From Candidatus Thiomargarita nelsonii (GTDB lineage: Bacteria; Pseudomonadota; Gammaproteobacteria; Beggiatoales; Beggiatoaceae), in assembly GCA_000785145.2 (NCBI GenBank), contig JSZA02000002.1, positions 32,386 through 96,385 of the forward strand: a stretch of 64,000 bases of DNA, given 5' to 3'. Position 1 is the first letter of the stretch, and the number at the start of each line of letters is the position of its first letter. Shown in pieces: positions 24,580 to 33,709 of this stretch. A model generated the notes under the pieces. It was not told the DNA's origin. It saw only the letters and a program-made list of their open reading frames with translations, and did no database searches. A program made the translations under genes and the position numbers.

Positions 24580-26949
24580 TTAATTTCTCAAAGGTTTTCC
24601 TTTTTTCAACATCTGTTCGATTCGAGCCTGAGTTTTCTTGGTTTTCATCAGAGTAATAAAATGTTCAGTCTCTACCATCGTGTTTGGAGCGACATCACCC
24701 CCTGTCATTACCGTTGCAATTTGGGTCGCAATATTGTAATCGTGTTCAGAGATAAAGTCGCCTTCAAAATAATTCAATAACTGAGCTTGGATAGTCGCAC
24801 GTCCGCCATCGCCTGCGACTTTGATAGGCACTTGCCAAGGGGCAGTGTATGAGTTTGCCAGTGCTTTAGCCTCGCTATGGGCAACGTGTAAAATTTCATT
24901 TGGATTCATGACAATTTTGTCAGCCGCTCGCAAATAACCCATTTCTTTAGCCTCAATCGCACTGGTGGCTACTGTGGCTTTGGCATCTATAGAGGCGCGT
25001 AAGGCCATTTCTTTACAACCGCCACCGGCGGGTAACACGCCTACGCCAATTTCTACTAATCCAATGTAACTTTCTAAACTGGCTACAACTCGATCACAAT
25101 GTAAAAGCAGTTCGCAGCCACCGCCGAGTGCCATGCCATTGACAGCGGCAATTGTTGGTACGGGTCCATGCTTTAAGCGCATAAAGACTTTTTGGAGCTG
25201 AACGATGACTTCTTTGACATTGGGCATATTTTCTTCAAGCTTGGGTAAGTCAGAGACTGTCTCGACCACCTTTTGTTTTAATTTGCCCATTAAGCCCGCT
25301 TTTTGCTCCAGTTTACCATATTTGGCACTCATTAAAACTTCATACAAATTCGCGCCGGCACAAAACGGGGCCGATTCTTGCCATACAATGAGCGCTTTAT
25401 GACGGCTTTCAGCGATATCCAGTGCTTGACTGATACCCATAATCACGTCATAACTCAGTACGTGCATTTTCGTTTTGAAGCTTAAAATGCCAATGTCTGG
25501 CTCTAAACTCCAATAGCGTATGGCTTCGTTTTCAAAAAGCGTGGTGGGTGCCGATTCGCCAGAGAGCTTGTTGGGATATAATTGTTTTTTGTAAACGGGA
25601 TGCTTGAAGCTGCTTATTTTTTTTTTTTTTTTTTTTTTTTTTGGCCGCTCGGAGCTGACCAAGAGCCTTCATCATCATGTACACCAGTACGATGTGGGTC
25701 TAGTGCCCATTCAGGTATTTTTGTGCCTGATGATAATAGGTGGCCGGCTTTGGCTTCTGATTTGAGATGGTTTGCGATGGTCTGCCAACCAAAATCTTGC
25801 CAGATTTCAAAAGGTCCACGCTCCCAGCCATAGCCCCAGCGCATGGCCAAGTCAATTTCTTTGGCGCTCTTCGCGATGTCGCTCAAGTAATAGGCGCAAT
25901 AATGGAATAAGTCGCTGTATAAACAACATAAAAATTTAGCTTGTGGGTTGTCCAGTTTAGCTAAACTTGTGAATTGGTCTGCTTGTTTTAGTGCTTTTTT
26001 AACGTCTTCATCTACTTGTTTGCGTTTCGCTTTTCTGTACTCACCCTTTTCTACATCAAAAACCCAAATATCAGTGCCTCTTTTTTCATAGATGCCTTTT
26101 TTGGTTTTAGTACCAATAGCACCGTTTTCTATGAGTTTTTCAATCCAATCAGGCACATAAAAAAAGGCTTTCCACGGTGAGTCAGTGAGAGTGCCCGCAA
26201 GTTCTTTGATCACCATGGCATAAGTATCCAAACCCACTAAGTCCATTGTCCGATAAGTCGCGGTTTTGGGTCTGCCAATGAGAGAGCCGGTGAGTTCATC
26301 GACTAAATCAGGGGGCAGTTTAAAGTGTTTTGCATGGTGATGTACCGATGCGATTACCGATAAACCCAGGCGAATCTTTGGGTTTAATAACGCCCTTGCC
26401 CAGTTTTGTCACAAAGAAGCCTTCTAAGAATTCGACCACTTTGCTGTCAGTGTCTTGGTGGGCGATGACTTCGAGCAAATACATGTAACGTGGAGGATTA
26501 AAAAAGTGTACACCAAGAAATCTTGGTTTTAACCAGTCTGGTAAATCGGCTGCTAAGTTTTGTAATGGAATGGCAGAAGTATTGGATGCCAAAATGCAAG
26601 ATTGTTTCAGGTGTGGCACTATTTTTTGGTATAAATCCAATTTCCATGCAATATTCTCTGATATGGCTTCAATGATAAAGTCACAATCATCAATCAGATC
26701 AAGGTGATCATCATAATTGGCTTTTTTGATGCGATTGACAAAGGATTTGCTGGCAAATGGTGCCGGTTTTGCTTTGAGTAAATTTTTGACAGCGTTATCA
26801 GCCTCAAAATTTTTGTTTTTTTCATCGCTGACTATGCCAAATAGGAGCACCTCAAATCCTGCATTAGCAAAATGTGCCGCTATTTGTGAGCCCATCACGC
26901 CGGTCCCCAAGACGGCTATTTTTTTGATGGTTCTGAGTTCAATGTCCAT
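24580..26949 (-). pseudogene. 3-hydroxyacyl-CoA dehydrogenase / enoyl-CoA hydratase (FadJ-like) broken by two frameshifts
   Basis: Three fragments read as one beta-oxidation enzyme. Fragment one (26949 to about 26330) is the NAD-binding dehydrogenase domain, with AVLGTGVMGSQIAAHFANAG and SNTSAIPL. It shifts frame after GFIGNRIG, with a few codons apparently lost. Fragment two continues LPPDLVDELTGSLIGRPKTAT to VHDDEGSWSAPSGQ. It then enters a run of 26 A residues (coding strand) that is one base out of frame. Fragment three is the crotonase half, with PFCAGANLYEV and GMALGGGCELLLHCDR. One extra A, or two fewer, would rejoin the last two. GGAGG precedes the ATG. If the run is a sequencing error, the gene still has the first frameshift. 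Confidence 0.88.
25617..25642. repeat. Homopolymer of 26 T (26 A on the coding strand)
   Basis: An uninterrupted run of 26 T lies in the linker between the dehydrogenase and hydratase halves of the FadJ-like gene. It would encode polylysine. The run is out of frame by one base. Confidence 0.95.
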
Positions 26950-26976
26950 TAGAATGCCTCCTGTTTTTAATTCACT

Positions 26977-27198
26977 CGTCCAAGATAAATCTTGGACTCC
27001 TACGAAATGGAGTTATTCAATCAGATTAGACGTATCAAATTGCTTAATAGCACCCATTGTTACCTGCTCAAACAATCTAAAGCTTTTTACCAGTTGATAT
27101 GAGGGGATGCCTTCCTCATAAGATAGAAAATATTTTTCGGGTTCCCACGCGCCGGCGCGTGGGAACGAGAAAAAGGAGTCCAAGATTTATCTTGGACG
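26977..27198. repeat. Two R1 copies flanking a 26-bp GC palindrome
   Basis: R1 copies lie at 26977-27000 and, inverted, 27175-27198. Between them, 27141-27166 is a perfect palindrome with arms GTTCCCACGCGCC and GGCGCGTGGGAAC. This GC-rich unit is also seen in part near 30752. No gene was recognised between 26950 and 27207. Confidence 0.88.
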
Positions 27199-27207
27199 TC
27201 CTACCAA

Positions 27208-28519
27208 TCAATAATTCTCACCTTTAAACTCATCAACCGAAATCACTTGTTCAACAAGCTTTTTAGCAGCCACATATTGTTCACGCTCATCAGGCGTAAT
27301 CAACTGAGCTAAGCGATCAAACCACGCTTGTTCATCTTCTAAAAGAGACTTTTTATACCCAGCCTTTTTAATTCTCTTTTCGATCTCATCAACAAATGGC
27401 ATTTGGGCATAAGCATCCAACAATATGCGTATGGACTCATCCTTTTCACTTGGAATATAGCACCAAGTTATCAACTTTTGTCTCGTCTTAGAATCATTCA
27501 ATAATAACCTAGCCACCTTATAGCTAAGCGCATGAGAAGGTAATCTCGGTTTCATCGGCAAAAAAGCCACTCTCATGATGCTACCAAAAAACGGCAGATT
27601 TTCAGTCACATTCACAAGTGCCTGATAGCTCTGATAAAGCATAGACTGACAAATCCAATCGACCAAAATCACCCAACAAATGCTCAGGATCAAAAGCATG
27701 AAAAGCCAACCCTAACAGAGTAGCCACTGGTGCTAAAGTGATATAACGCTTTTCCCAATTGAGCTTCAATCCCAAAACCCCCTTATCCTTGCAAACGACA
27801 CCCGCATCAGAGCCAGCCGCCGGCGCCGTCAGAGCAAAACCGGGAATTTCTTCAGCCCTTGCCAAACGTGGCAAATAATAATCTTTTTGGGCATCCGTCC
27901 CATAATTTTTAATTAACTTAGCAGGACCTAAAGAATTAGGTACCATCACCGTGACAGCAGCAGTCACACTCCGACTGGATATCCGGCAAACAACCGCCGC
28001 ATGTGCCAGTTCAGAAAAACCTAAGCCGCCATATTCACTAGGAATCACCATACCAAAAAATTTATGCTGCTTGATATAATCCCAAGTTGCCTGACTTAAA
28101 TCCTTATCCTTATGATTAACTTGCCAATCATCAATCAAAGCACATAAAGTATTAGTTTCATTATCCAGAAAGGCTTGTTCTGTTGAACTTAAATTTGGTT
28201 TTGGAGAATTCAACAATAACGACCAATCAGGAAAACCCCGAAACAATTCGGCTTCCCACCAAACGCTACCCGAATCGTTGGCTTCTCGTTCAGTCTCACT
28301 CATAGGCGGCAAGATATTTTTGAGCAAATGAAAAGCCGGAAAAGAGACTAAATATCGACGAATTGGGGGTAGCGACACTGGCACAAATAAGCCAAACACG
28401 ACTAAACCCGTTTCCCAACTAAACCAACCAGCCATCGCATGTGCTAATAACATTATAGCAAACCCAATTATCCAGACTAATAGGCTCAAAGAAGTTCTGG
28501 CTAATAATAGCAAAATCAA
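27208..28519 (-). pseudogene. fadE: FadE-type acyl-CoA dehydrogenase with the catalytic core deleted
   Basis: The 5' fragment (TTG at 28519 onward) has two membrane segments, LPPMSETEREA, WWEAELFRG, then EYGGLGFSELAHA and VPNSLGPAKLI. It continues to NWEKRYITLAPVATLLGLAF and DPEHLLGD, all in the order of E. coli FadE. At about 27680 it jumps frame to VDWICQSMLYQSYQALVNVTE, which corresponds to the C-terminal DUF1974 region, and runs to the stop at 27208. About 340 codons, including the active-site region, are missing. A smaller in-frame loss of about 11 residues follows GSDAG. It lies next to the broken FadJ-like gene. Confidence 0.88.
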
Positions 28520-28606
28520 AAATAGAGCAATGACGTGTATTAAAATGTTTATTTTGCTCCCTCCTCATTTTCAATCATAATCATTTCAAAACATTCATCA
28601 GCACTA

Positions 28607-29128
28607 TTACAAATGCCAACGCCTTGGCAAAATACGATATGGAAATAAAAATCTGGCTAGATCAAATAACTGACGCATATCATATTCACGCCCGAGTTGT
28701 TCTAAACTATGCTTAACCACAGCATTCGCATCATCACTCGTCAACCCCCTTGGGCGGCAAACTCTTATATTATCTTTTGCATAACTATAAAGAGGGCTTA
28801 AAACCATGCCATCCCCAAGCAAGCCTTCTACAACATATTTTTCCTTTTCATCTTTTATCCCCTGCCCTATTAACAGTTGACGTAAATTATCATTTTTCAG
28901 CTCAGATAAAGAACCCACATAAAGAGCTGAATGACTCCATTGACTTTGAGTGATAAATTTTATAACCTGACCTATTTTGGTCCTACCTTCAACCAATATG
29001 ACATCAGCCAATTTCATTTCATTGGTGAGCGCCTCAAAATTACTGAGGGGAATATCCGGTGGCGGCTCTTCTTTCAATAACCATTGATTAATTATATTTT
29101 CTATTTTTAAAATAAAATTAATTGACAT
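28607..29128 (-). pseudogene. YiiX-like permuted papain-fold protein, C-terminally truncated
   Basis: The 173-aa frame contains LADVILVEGRTKIGQVIKF and WSHSALYVG, where His is the catalytic base of the NlpC/P60-like YiiX group. VEGLLGDGMVLSPL and LGREYDMRQLFDL follow. It ends at FPYRILPRRWHL. In full-length relatives that point is followed by a segment with the catalytic cysteine (a CSSLI-type motif), which is absent here. Downstream codons in another frame (SADECFEMIMIENEEG) show no match I recognise. The protein as encoded should be inactive. Confidence 0.7.
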
Positions 29129-29276
29129 ATTTAATCCTTAGTGGTATAAAACTAACTAACCACTCATTAAATTATTTAAATTATTAATTAGTTGTACTAA
29201 TAACAAAAAAAACATCCGTCATCTACACTTAAAGTGTAGCAGTTAAAAACGATTTTTCCCGGAGCCCAAAAAAAAT

Positions 29277-30617
29277 ATGGACCAAACAGTCTTCAATCTC
29301 CAAAAGCAGATTTACAAAGCGAGACAAACGAGTTGCACAAAAAAAGCTAAAAGCTTAATAAAGCTACTTTATGGCTCTTCATCTGCTATTTTACTTGCAA
29401 TAGCCCAAGTCACCCAAGATGCACAAGAACAATCGCGTCTGGCAAACAAACTGATAGAACATAGCAACAGGGACTGGCGTGGTTATAAAGCCCACCCTAT
29501 CATAAAATATTATAAACCCATCAAAAAAGGAGAAAAACGTCAGCTTGTACTTCCAAGCTTGGACGACAAAGTCATCCAGCACCTCGTCAAATTTGCTTTA
29601 GAGCCATACTATGAAGGCAAATTTGAAGCCAGTCATTTCAGTTTTAGACCCGGAATGGGAATCTATGACGCAATCAACTCCATATTTCAGTCACTGTCCA
29701 AAAAACCTAAATGGGTGCTTAAGGCTCGCATTGAAGGATTTTTCGACAATTTAAACCACGAATTTCTTTTAAAGAGTATTCCTGACAAGACCTCGAAACA
29801 ACTGATCAAGAAATGGTTAAAAGTGGGTTATCTGGACAACAAGCACTTAGAACCAACAACCAGCCCGCAATATGGAATAATCAGTCCACTAATAGCCAAC
29901 AGAGTGTTGGATGGCATGGAAAGATATTTGAAAGCAGAAATCGAAAAAGTCTTTTCCGATGCCAGCACCTTAAAAGTGATTCGATATAGCTGTGATTTTC
30001 TCGTTATTCATGAGGATAACCAGATAATCTTACAATGCCAAGAACTGCTCAAAAAATGGTTAGGTAACAGGGGCATAACACAACTCAATACTCAAGTGGT
30101 ACAATCAACAGAAAACTTTGATTTTCTGACTTACAATATCCAATTCTACGCGGAGAGAAGGATGAATCCTCACTACAAGAGGCAACTCATCTCACAGGGC
30201 AAATACAAAAAAGAATTCCTAAATATAAGACCCTCAGCAAGTGCCATAAAGAAACACCGGGACGCTATACGGGAAGTATTCGACAAAATGAAAGCGGCGC
30301 CACAAGAAGCCCTGATTAGAAGACTCAACCCGATTATCAGAGCATGGGCTCATGAATACCAACATGTCACATCCCCTGATACATTCTCTAAGCTAGACTA
30401 TTGGCTATGGGAAAAATTGTGGAAATGGTCCAAACGCAGACACCCAAATAAGGGATCAGGCTGGGTAAAAGCGAAATATTTCACAAAAACAGAAAGAAAG
30501 TCATCGGACTTTATGATTGATAAACAAAGGATACATTGGTATGGCATGGTCAAAACCAGCCCTTATCAAAACCCTCTCGCAGGAAAGTCTTACTACGACT
30601 CAGAAACTGATCCTTAA
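29277..30617 (+). CDS. Group II intron-type reverse transcriptase homologue with a degenerate active site
   Basis: The 446-aa frame is intact and matches intron-type RTs across the finger, palm and maturase (X) regions. Landmarks are YYKPIKKGEKR, LPSLDDKVIQHLVKFALEP, SFRPGMGIYDAI and GIISPLIANRVLDGME, with a maturase block RLNPIIRAWAHEYQHVTS and SKLDYWLWEKLWKW. Key catalytic residues are changed. Motif A reads ARIEGFFD, with Arg151 for the first Asp, and the YADD box reads YSCD (237-240). No HNH domain and no intron RNA (domain V) are visible downstream. A hairpin CTACACTTAAAGTGTAG (29223-29239) precedes the gene. The protein should not polymerise; an RNA-binding or maturase role is possible. 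Confidence 0.88.
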   Translation: MDQTVFNLQKQIYKARQTSCTKKAKSLIKLLYGSSSAILLAIAQVTQDAQEQSRLANKLIEHSNRDWRGYKAHPIIKYYKPIKKGEKRQLVLPSLDDKVIQHLVKFALEPYYEGKFEASHFSFRPGMGIYDAINSIFQSLSKKPKWVLKARIEGFFDNLNHEFLLKSIPDKTSKQLIKKWLKVGYLDNKHLEPTTSPQYGIISPLIANRVLDGMERYLKAEIEKVFSDASTLKVIRYSCDFLVIHEDNQIILQCQELLKKWLGNRGITQLNTQVVQSTENFDFLTYNIQFYAERRMNPHYKRQLISQGKYKKEFLNIRPSASAIKKHRDAIREVFDKMKAAPQEALIRRLNPIIRAWAHEYQHVTSPDTFSKLDYWLWEKLWKWSKRRHPNKGSGWVKAKYFTKTERKSSDFMIDKQRIHWYGMVKTSPYQNPLAGKSYYDSETDP

Positions 30618-30648
30618 CTATAGTTTTTCAGATAAATAATTTTACAAA

Positions 30649-30801
30649 GGGCAACCATAAAGGATTGCCCCTACAAACGAATATTGTATGTAGGGGCAAT
30701 GCCCTAGTGGTTGCCCAGAGCGTAATTATTTCACAAAGGGCAACCATTTCTCGTTCCCACGCGAGGCAAAGGAATGCCTGCCAGGACGCTCCCGCGTCCT
30801 G
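30649..30801. repeat. R3 pair, R3 fragment and a GC-rich repeat in tandem
   Basis: A full R3 inverted pair (30649-30716) is followed by a truncated R3 start (GGGCAACCAT at 30738). This runs straight into a different repeat, beginning CTCGTTCCCACGCGAGGC and containing AGGACGC/GCGTCCT. The junction suggests one repeat inserted in another. Confidence 0.85.
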
Positions 30802-30807
30802 CAATAA

Positions 30808-32568
30808 TTAATCAACATGCGTTTGCAACCACATCTCCAACAACGCCAAATGCCACAACTTACTCCCTTGCAAAGGCGTCATATACTGCTCAGGCGTAGT
30901 CAACAAATTATCAATATAATCTTCTTGAAATAATTGACGCTGACGACAAGCATCAGAATTTAACACATCACACATAAATTTCAAAAAAGGACCACGCACA
31001 TACTTTAAAGCGGGCACAGGAAAATACCCTTTAGGACGATCTATCACCGCCGCCGGCAACAAATCACGCGCAATCGCTTTAAGCGGATATTTACCATTTT
31101 CCTTCAATTTCAAATCGGGCGGCATTGAGGCAGCCAACTCAACTAAACCATGATCTAAAAAAGGCACCCGTGCCTCTAAGCCCCACGCCATCGTCATATT
31201 ATCCACCCGCTTCACCGGATCATCGACAATTAAAGTCGTCACATCCATACGAAGCACCTTATCTAAAAAAGTCTCCGCTCCCTCTTGTGCCAACAATTCA
31301 GCCACCGTTTGAGAAGTATAATCCTCCCCCTGATAATCAGGATGAACCGTTTTTAAAAACTCCTCATGGGAACGATCAAAGTAATACTTTTTAAAACGAA
31401 CTAAATCACTACCTTGTGCCGCCTGCATCAGCGGATACCAAAAATAGCCCCCAAAAACCTCATCCGCCCCCTGCCCACTTTGCACCACCTTCACCCTTTG
31501 CGACACCTGCTCCGCTAACAAATAAAATGCCACAGCATCTTGTCCCACCATCGGCTCCGACATAGCAGCAATAGCCTCCGGTAAGCGCGTTAAAACCTGC
31601 TCATTGGGAATAGTATAACGATGATGATGAGTCTGATAACGGGCAACGACTTGATCAGAAAACTCAAACTCACTACCCCGCTCTTCAGGGGTATCTTCAA
31701 AGCCGATTGAAAAAGTTAATAAATTTTCGACATTTTCATTTTCAGCCAACAAACCCACTAACAAACTAGAATCCAAGCCCCCCGATAATAATACCCCCAC
31801 AGGCACATCAGCCACATGAAGATGACTATCAACAGCGGCTCGGAGACTAGCATGAATAGCCTCAATCCATTGACTTTCACTCAACGGCGTTTGTGGACGA
31901 CACGCTTGCAATTGCCAATAACGCCTTGGAGTACAAGCTTTAGCTTGTACCGTCAAACTTGTCCCCGGCGCGACTTTCCGCACCCCTTGCAACACCGTGC
32001 GCGGCGCTGGCACAACGGCATGCAACGTCAAATGATGATGTAAAGCAATCGGATCAATCCGAGTATCCACCTCACCTGCCGCCAACAAAGCCGGGATCGT
32101 TGAAGCAAAGCGCAAACAGTGCTGCGTTCGACTAAAATATAAAGGCTTAATGCCTAAACGATCACGCGCTAAAAAAAGTTGTTGCCTATCCCAGATCGCA
32201 AAAGCAAACATGCCATGCAAATGACTGACACAGTCTTCGCCCCATTCAGCGTAACTTTTGAGAATGACTTCAGTATCGCTCTCAGAACGGAAATTGTGTC
32301 CGAGTGCTAATAATTCACGGCGCAAATCACGATAATTATAAATCGTACCGTTAAATACCAAAGCCAACCCCTCATCCACCATCGGCTGATGAGCGCGGGC
32401 AGATAAATCAATAACAGACAAACGCCGATGCCCTAAACCGATAGCCCCTTGGATAAAATGTCCCGAATCATCGGGACCACGCCGCGCTAGGCTCTCCATC
32501 ATTTTAGAGAGCCTACTCAGTTCGGGCGTGTTACCGTCAAATCTAAATTCGCCGCAGATGCCACACAT
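30808..32568 (-). CDS. AsnB-type amidotransferase, N-acetylglutaminylglutamine amide family
   Basis: The start at 32568 puts MCGICGEFRFDG at the N-terminus, so Cys2 becomes the free N-terminal nucleophile of the class II glutaminase. The longer frame upstream is spurious. RGPDDSGHF, GLGHRRLSVIDL and FNGTIYNYRDL follow, then the synthetase domain with the PP-loop VLLSGGLDSSLLVGL and SGQGADEVFGGY. The whole 586-aa pattern (including VPAPRTVLQGVRKV, VDDPVKRVDNMTMAWGLEARVPFLDH and DRPKGYFPVPALKY) fits the enzymes that amidate the osmolyte dipeptide N-acetylglutaminylglutamine rather than aspartate. The usual partner ligase gene is not nearby. GGAG lies about 11 nt before the ATG, inside the upstream CheW-like gene. 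Confidence 0.88.
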   Translation of the reverse strand: MCGICGEFRFDGNTPELSRLSKMMESLARRGPDDSGHFIQGAIGLGHRRLSVIDLSARAHQPMVDEGLALVFNGTIYNYRDLRRELLALGHNFRSESDTEVILKSYAEWGEDCVSHLHGMFAFAIWDRQQLFLARDRLGIKPLYFSRTQHCLRFASTIPALLAAGEVDTRIDPIALHHHLTLHAVVPAPRTVLQGVRKVAPGTSLTVQAKACTPRRYWQLQACRPQTPLSESQWIEAIHASLRAAVDSHLHVADVPVGVLLSGGLDSSLLVGLLAENENVENLLTFSIGFEDTPEERGSEFEFSDQVVARYQTHHHRYTIPNEQVLTRLPEAIAAMSEPMVGQDAVAFYLLAEQVSQRVKVVQSGQGADEVFGGYFWYPLMQAAQGSDLVRFKKYYFDRSHEEFLKTVHPDYQGEDYTSQTVAELLAQEGAETFLDKVLRMDVTTLIVDDPVKRVDNMTMAWGLEARVPFLDHGLVELAASMPPDLKLKENGKYPLKAIARDLLPAAVIDRPKGYFPVPALKYVRGPFLKFMCDVLNSDACRQRQLFQEDYIDNLLTTPEQYMTPLQGSKLWHLALLEMWLQTHVD

Positions 32569-32569
32569 T

Positions 32570-33055
32570 TTAATCGGATTCTCCGTATTTAAAGGCATTA
32601 AATTCTTCTGAAAACAGATAACCCAGATCAATAATAGGAATAACAACCTCATCGCGGGAAAAACTGGATAATGCGAAAGGTTTCCAATAATCTTGATCGG
32701 CGGGCAAATCACACGCTTGCTCATCACTCACAAAAATACTCTGTGGCATACTTGCCAAACGCAAGGCGGCATAACGGATAGGATGGCTGGGATTCTCTTG
32801 GTAAAGCGCAATACCTAGCACTTGATCCATCAAAGGCGTGATTTTTTCTCTTACTAACAAAGAGGACAGATCAAACACTGGCAATATATCGTTTTGAAAA
32901 ATAAAAACTTCCCGACAGTATTGTGGCGTACAAGGTACTTCAAACAATTTGGCTGAAAGAAGCACTTGCAACATTTCGTGGTAGCCTATTGCGGCTTGTA
33001 AACCCTCACCAAAATCTAATAACCACGCCCGACTGCTTTTTGCATCTTCAATCAT
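32570..33055 (-). CDS. CheW-like protein
   Basis: The 161-aa protein has the CheW beta-barrel pattern in weak form: LLDFGEGLQAAIGYHEMLQVL, EVPCTPQYCREVFIFQNDILPVFDLSSLL and a C-terminal VVIPIIDLGYLFSEE. CheW domains couple receptors to CheA kinases. It lies downstream of ChpA and 18 nt after a second CheW-like gene, and may be a cluster-specific adaptor such as ChpC. Its stop codon is 1 nt from the amidotransferase start, so that gene may be cotranscribed. Confidence 0.72.
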   Translation of the reverse strand: MIEDAKSSRAWLLDFGEGLQAAIGYHEMLQVLLSAKLFEVPCTPQYCREVFIFQNDILPVFDLSSLLVREKITPLMDQVLGIALYQENPSHPIRYAALRLASMPQSIFVSDEQACDLPADQDYWKPFALSSFSRDEVVIPIIDLGYLFSEEFNAFKYGESD

Positions 33056-33073
33056 TCACTCACTCACTCTCGA

Positions 33074-33490
33074 TTAACTGTGTACTGATAAATGTTTTAT
33101 CAAGGCTGCACCACTACAAACATAAGCCATCTTATCTTGATAACTCACCAATTGCTTGATAGGAGAATCAGGTGTTTTCATCACGACTGGTAAATCTTGC
33201 GGGTGGAGGTGTTCTTGTTTGAAATTTACATTCTCCACTTCGTCGCATGTAATCCCTACAGGCTGTGGATCGGCTTTCAACAAAACAAAATATTCACGCT
33301 TTTCTGGTACCTCTAACAATAAAGAAAAATCTGAGTCTAAACAAAACACGGGCGATTCTAAGCCATGCTCCAAAAACCAGACAACACCTGCCTGAGAACT
33401 GTGCGTCACATCGCTGATGATTTCCACAGAATGCACTTCCTCTTGAGGAACAAATAGATAAATTCCATCAAATACTAATAAAATGTACAT
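33074..33490 (-). CDS. Small CheW-like protein
   Basis: The 138-aa protein has YILLVFDGIYLFVPQEEVHSVEII at its N-terminus, the usual start of a CheW fold. YFVLLKADPQPVGITCDEV further on resembles the CheW core. The central INLRG-type segment is reduced. It lies between ChpA and the other CheW-like gene, separated from ChpA by an R2 repeat block. A structural-adaptor role in the same chemosensory array is inferred from context and fold only. Confidence 0.62.
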   Translation of the reverse strand: MYILLVFDGIYLFVPQEEVHSVEIISDVTHSSQAGVVWFLEHGLESPVFCLDSDFSLLLEVPEKREYFVLLKADPQPVGITCDEVENVNFKQEHLHPQDLPVVMKTPDSPIKQLVSYQDKMAYVCSGAALIKHLSVHS

Positions 33491-33491
33491 T

Positions 33492-33709
33492 AATTAATTA
33501 TCCACTATAGTTGTCCAGAAAAGTTGTTTCGAGAGTTTAGCGTAGCGATCTTCGTTGCGGGAAATCCGCTCCGCTCCATTCCCGAAACAACGAACGAAAA
33601 TGTATTTTTATTTCGGGAATGGAGCGGATTTCCCGAAACGAAAAACTTGTTTCGGGAATGGAGCGGAGCGGATTTCCCGAAACGAAAAACGAAATTAATT
33701 ATCCACTAT
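33492..33709. repeat. R2 repeat block flanked by 17-bp direct repeats
   Basis: Three R2 palindromes lie at 33557-33589, 33610-33639 and 33649-33683. The sequence AATTAATTATCCACTAT occurs exactly at 33492-33508 and 33693-33709, on either side of the block. The second copy overlaps the chpA stop codon. Confidence 0.88.

Noticed and set aside
29277..30617. Active group II intron
   Set aside because: No domain V/VI RNA or intron ends were seen, and the catalytic residues are altered.
32569..32727. N-terminal extension of the amidotransferase
   Set aside because: The catalytic cysteine must be the second residue of MCGIC, and the extension lies inside the CheW-like gene.
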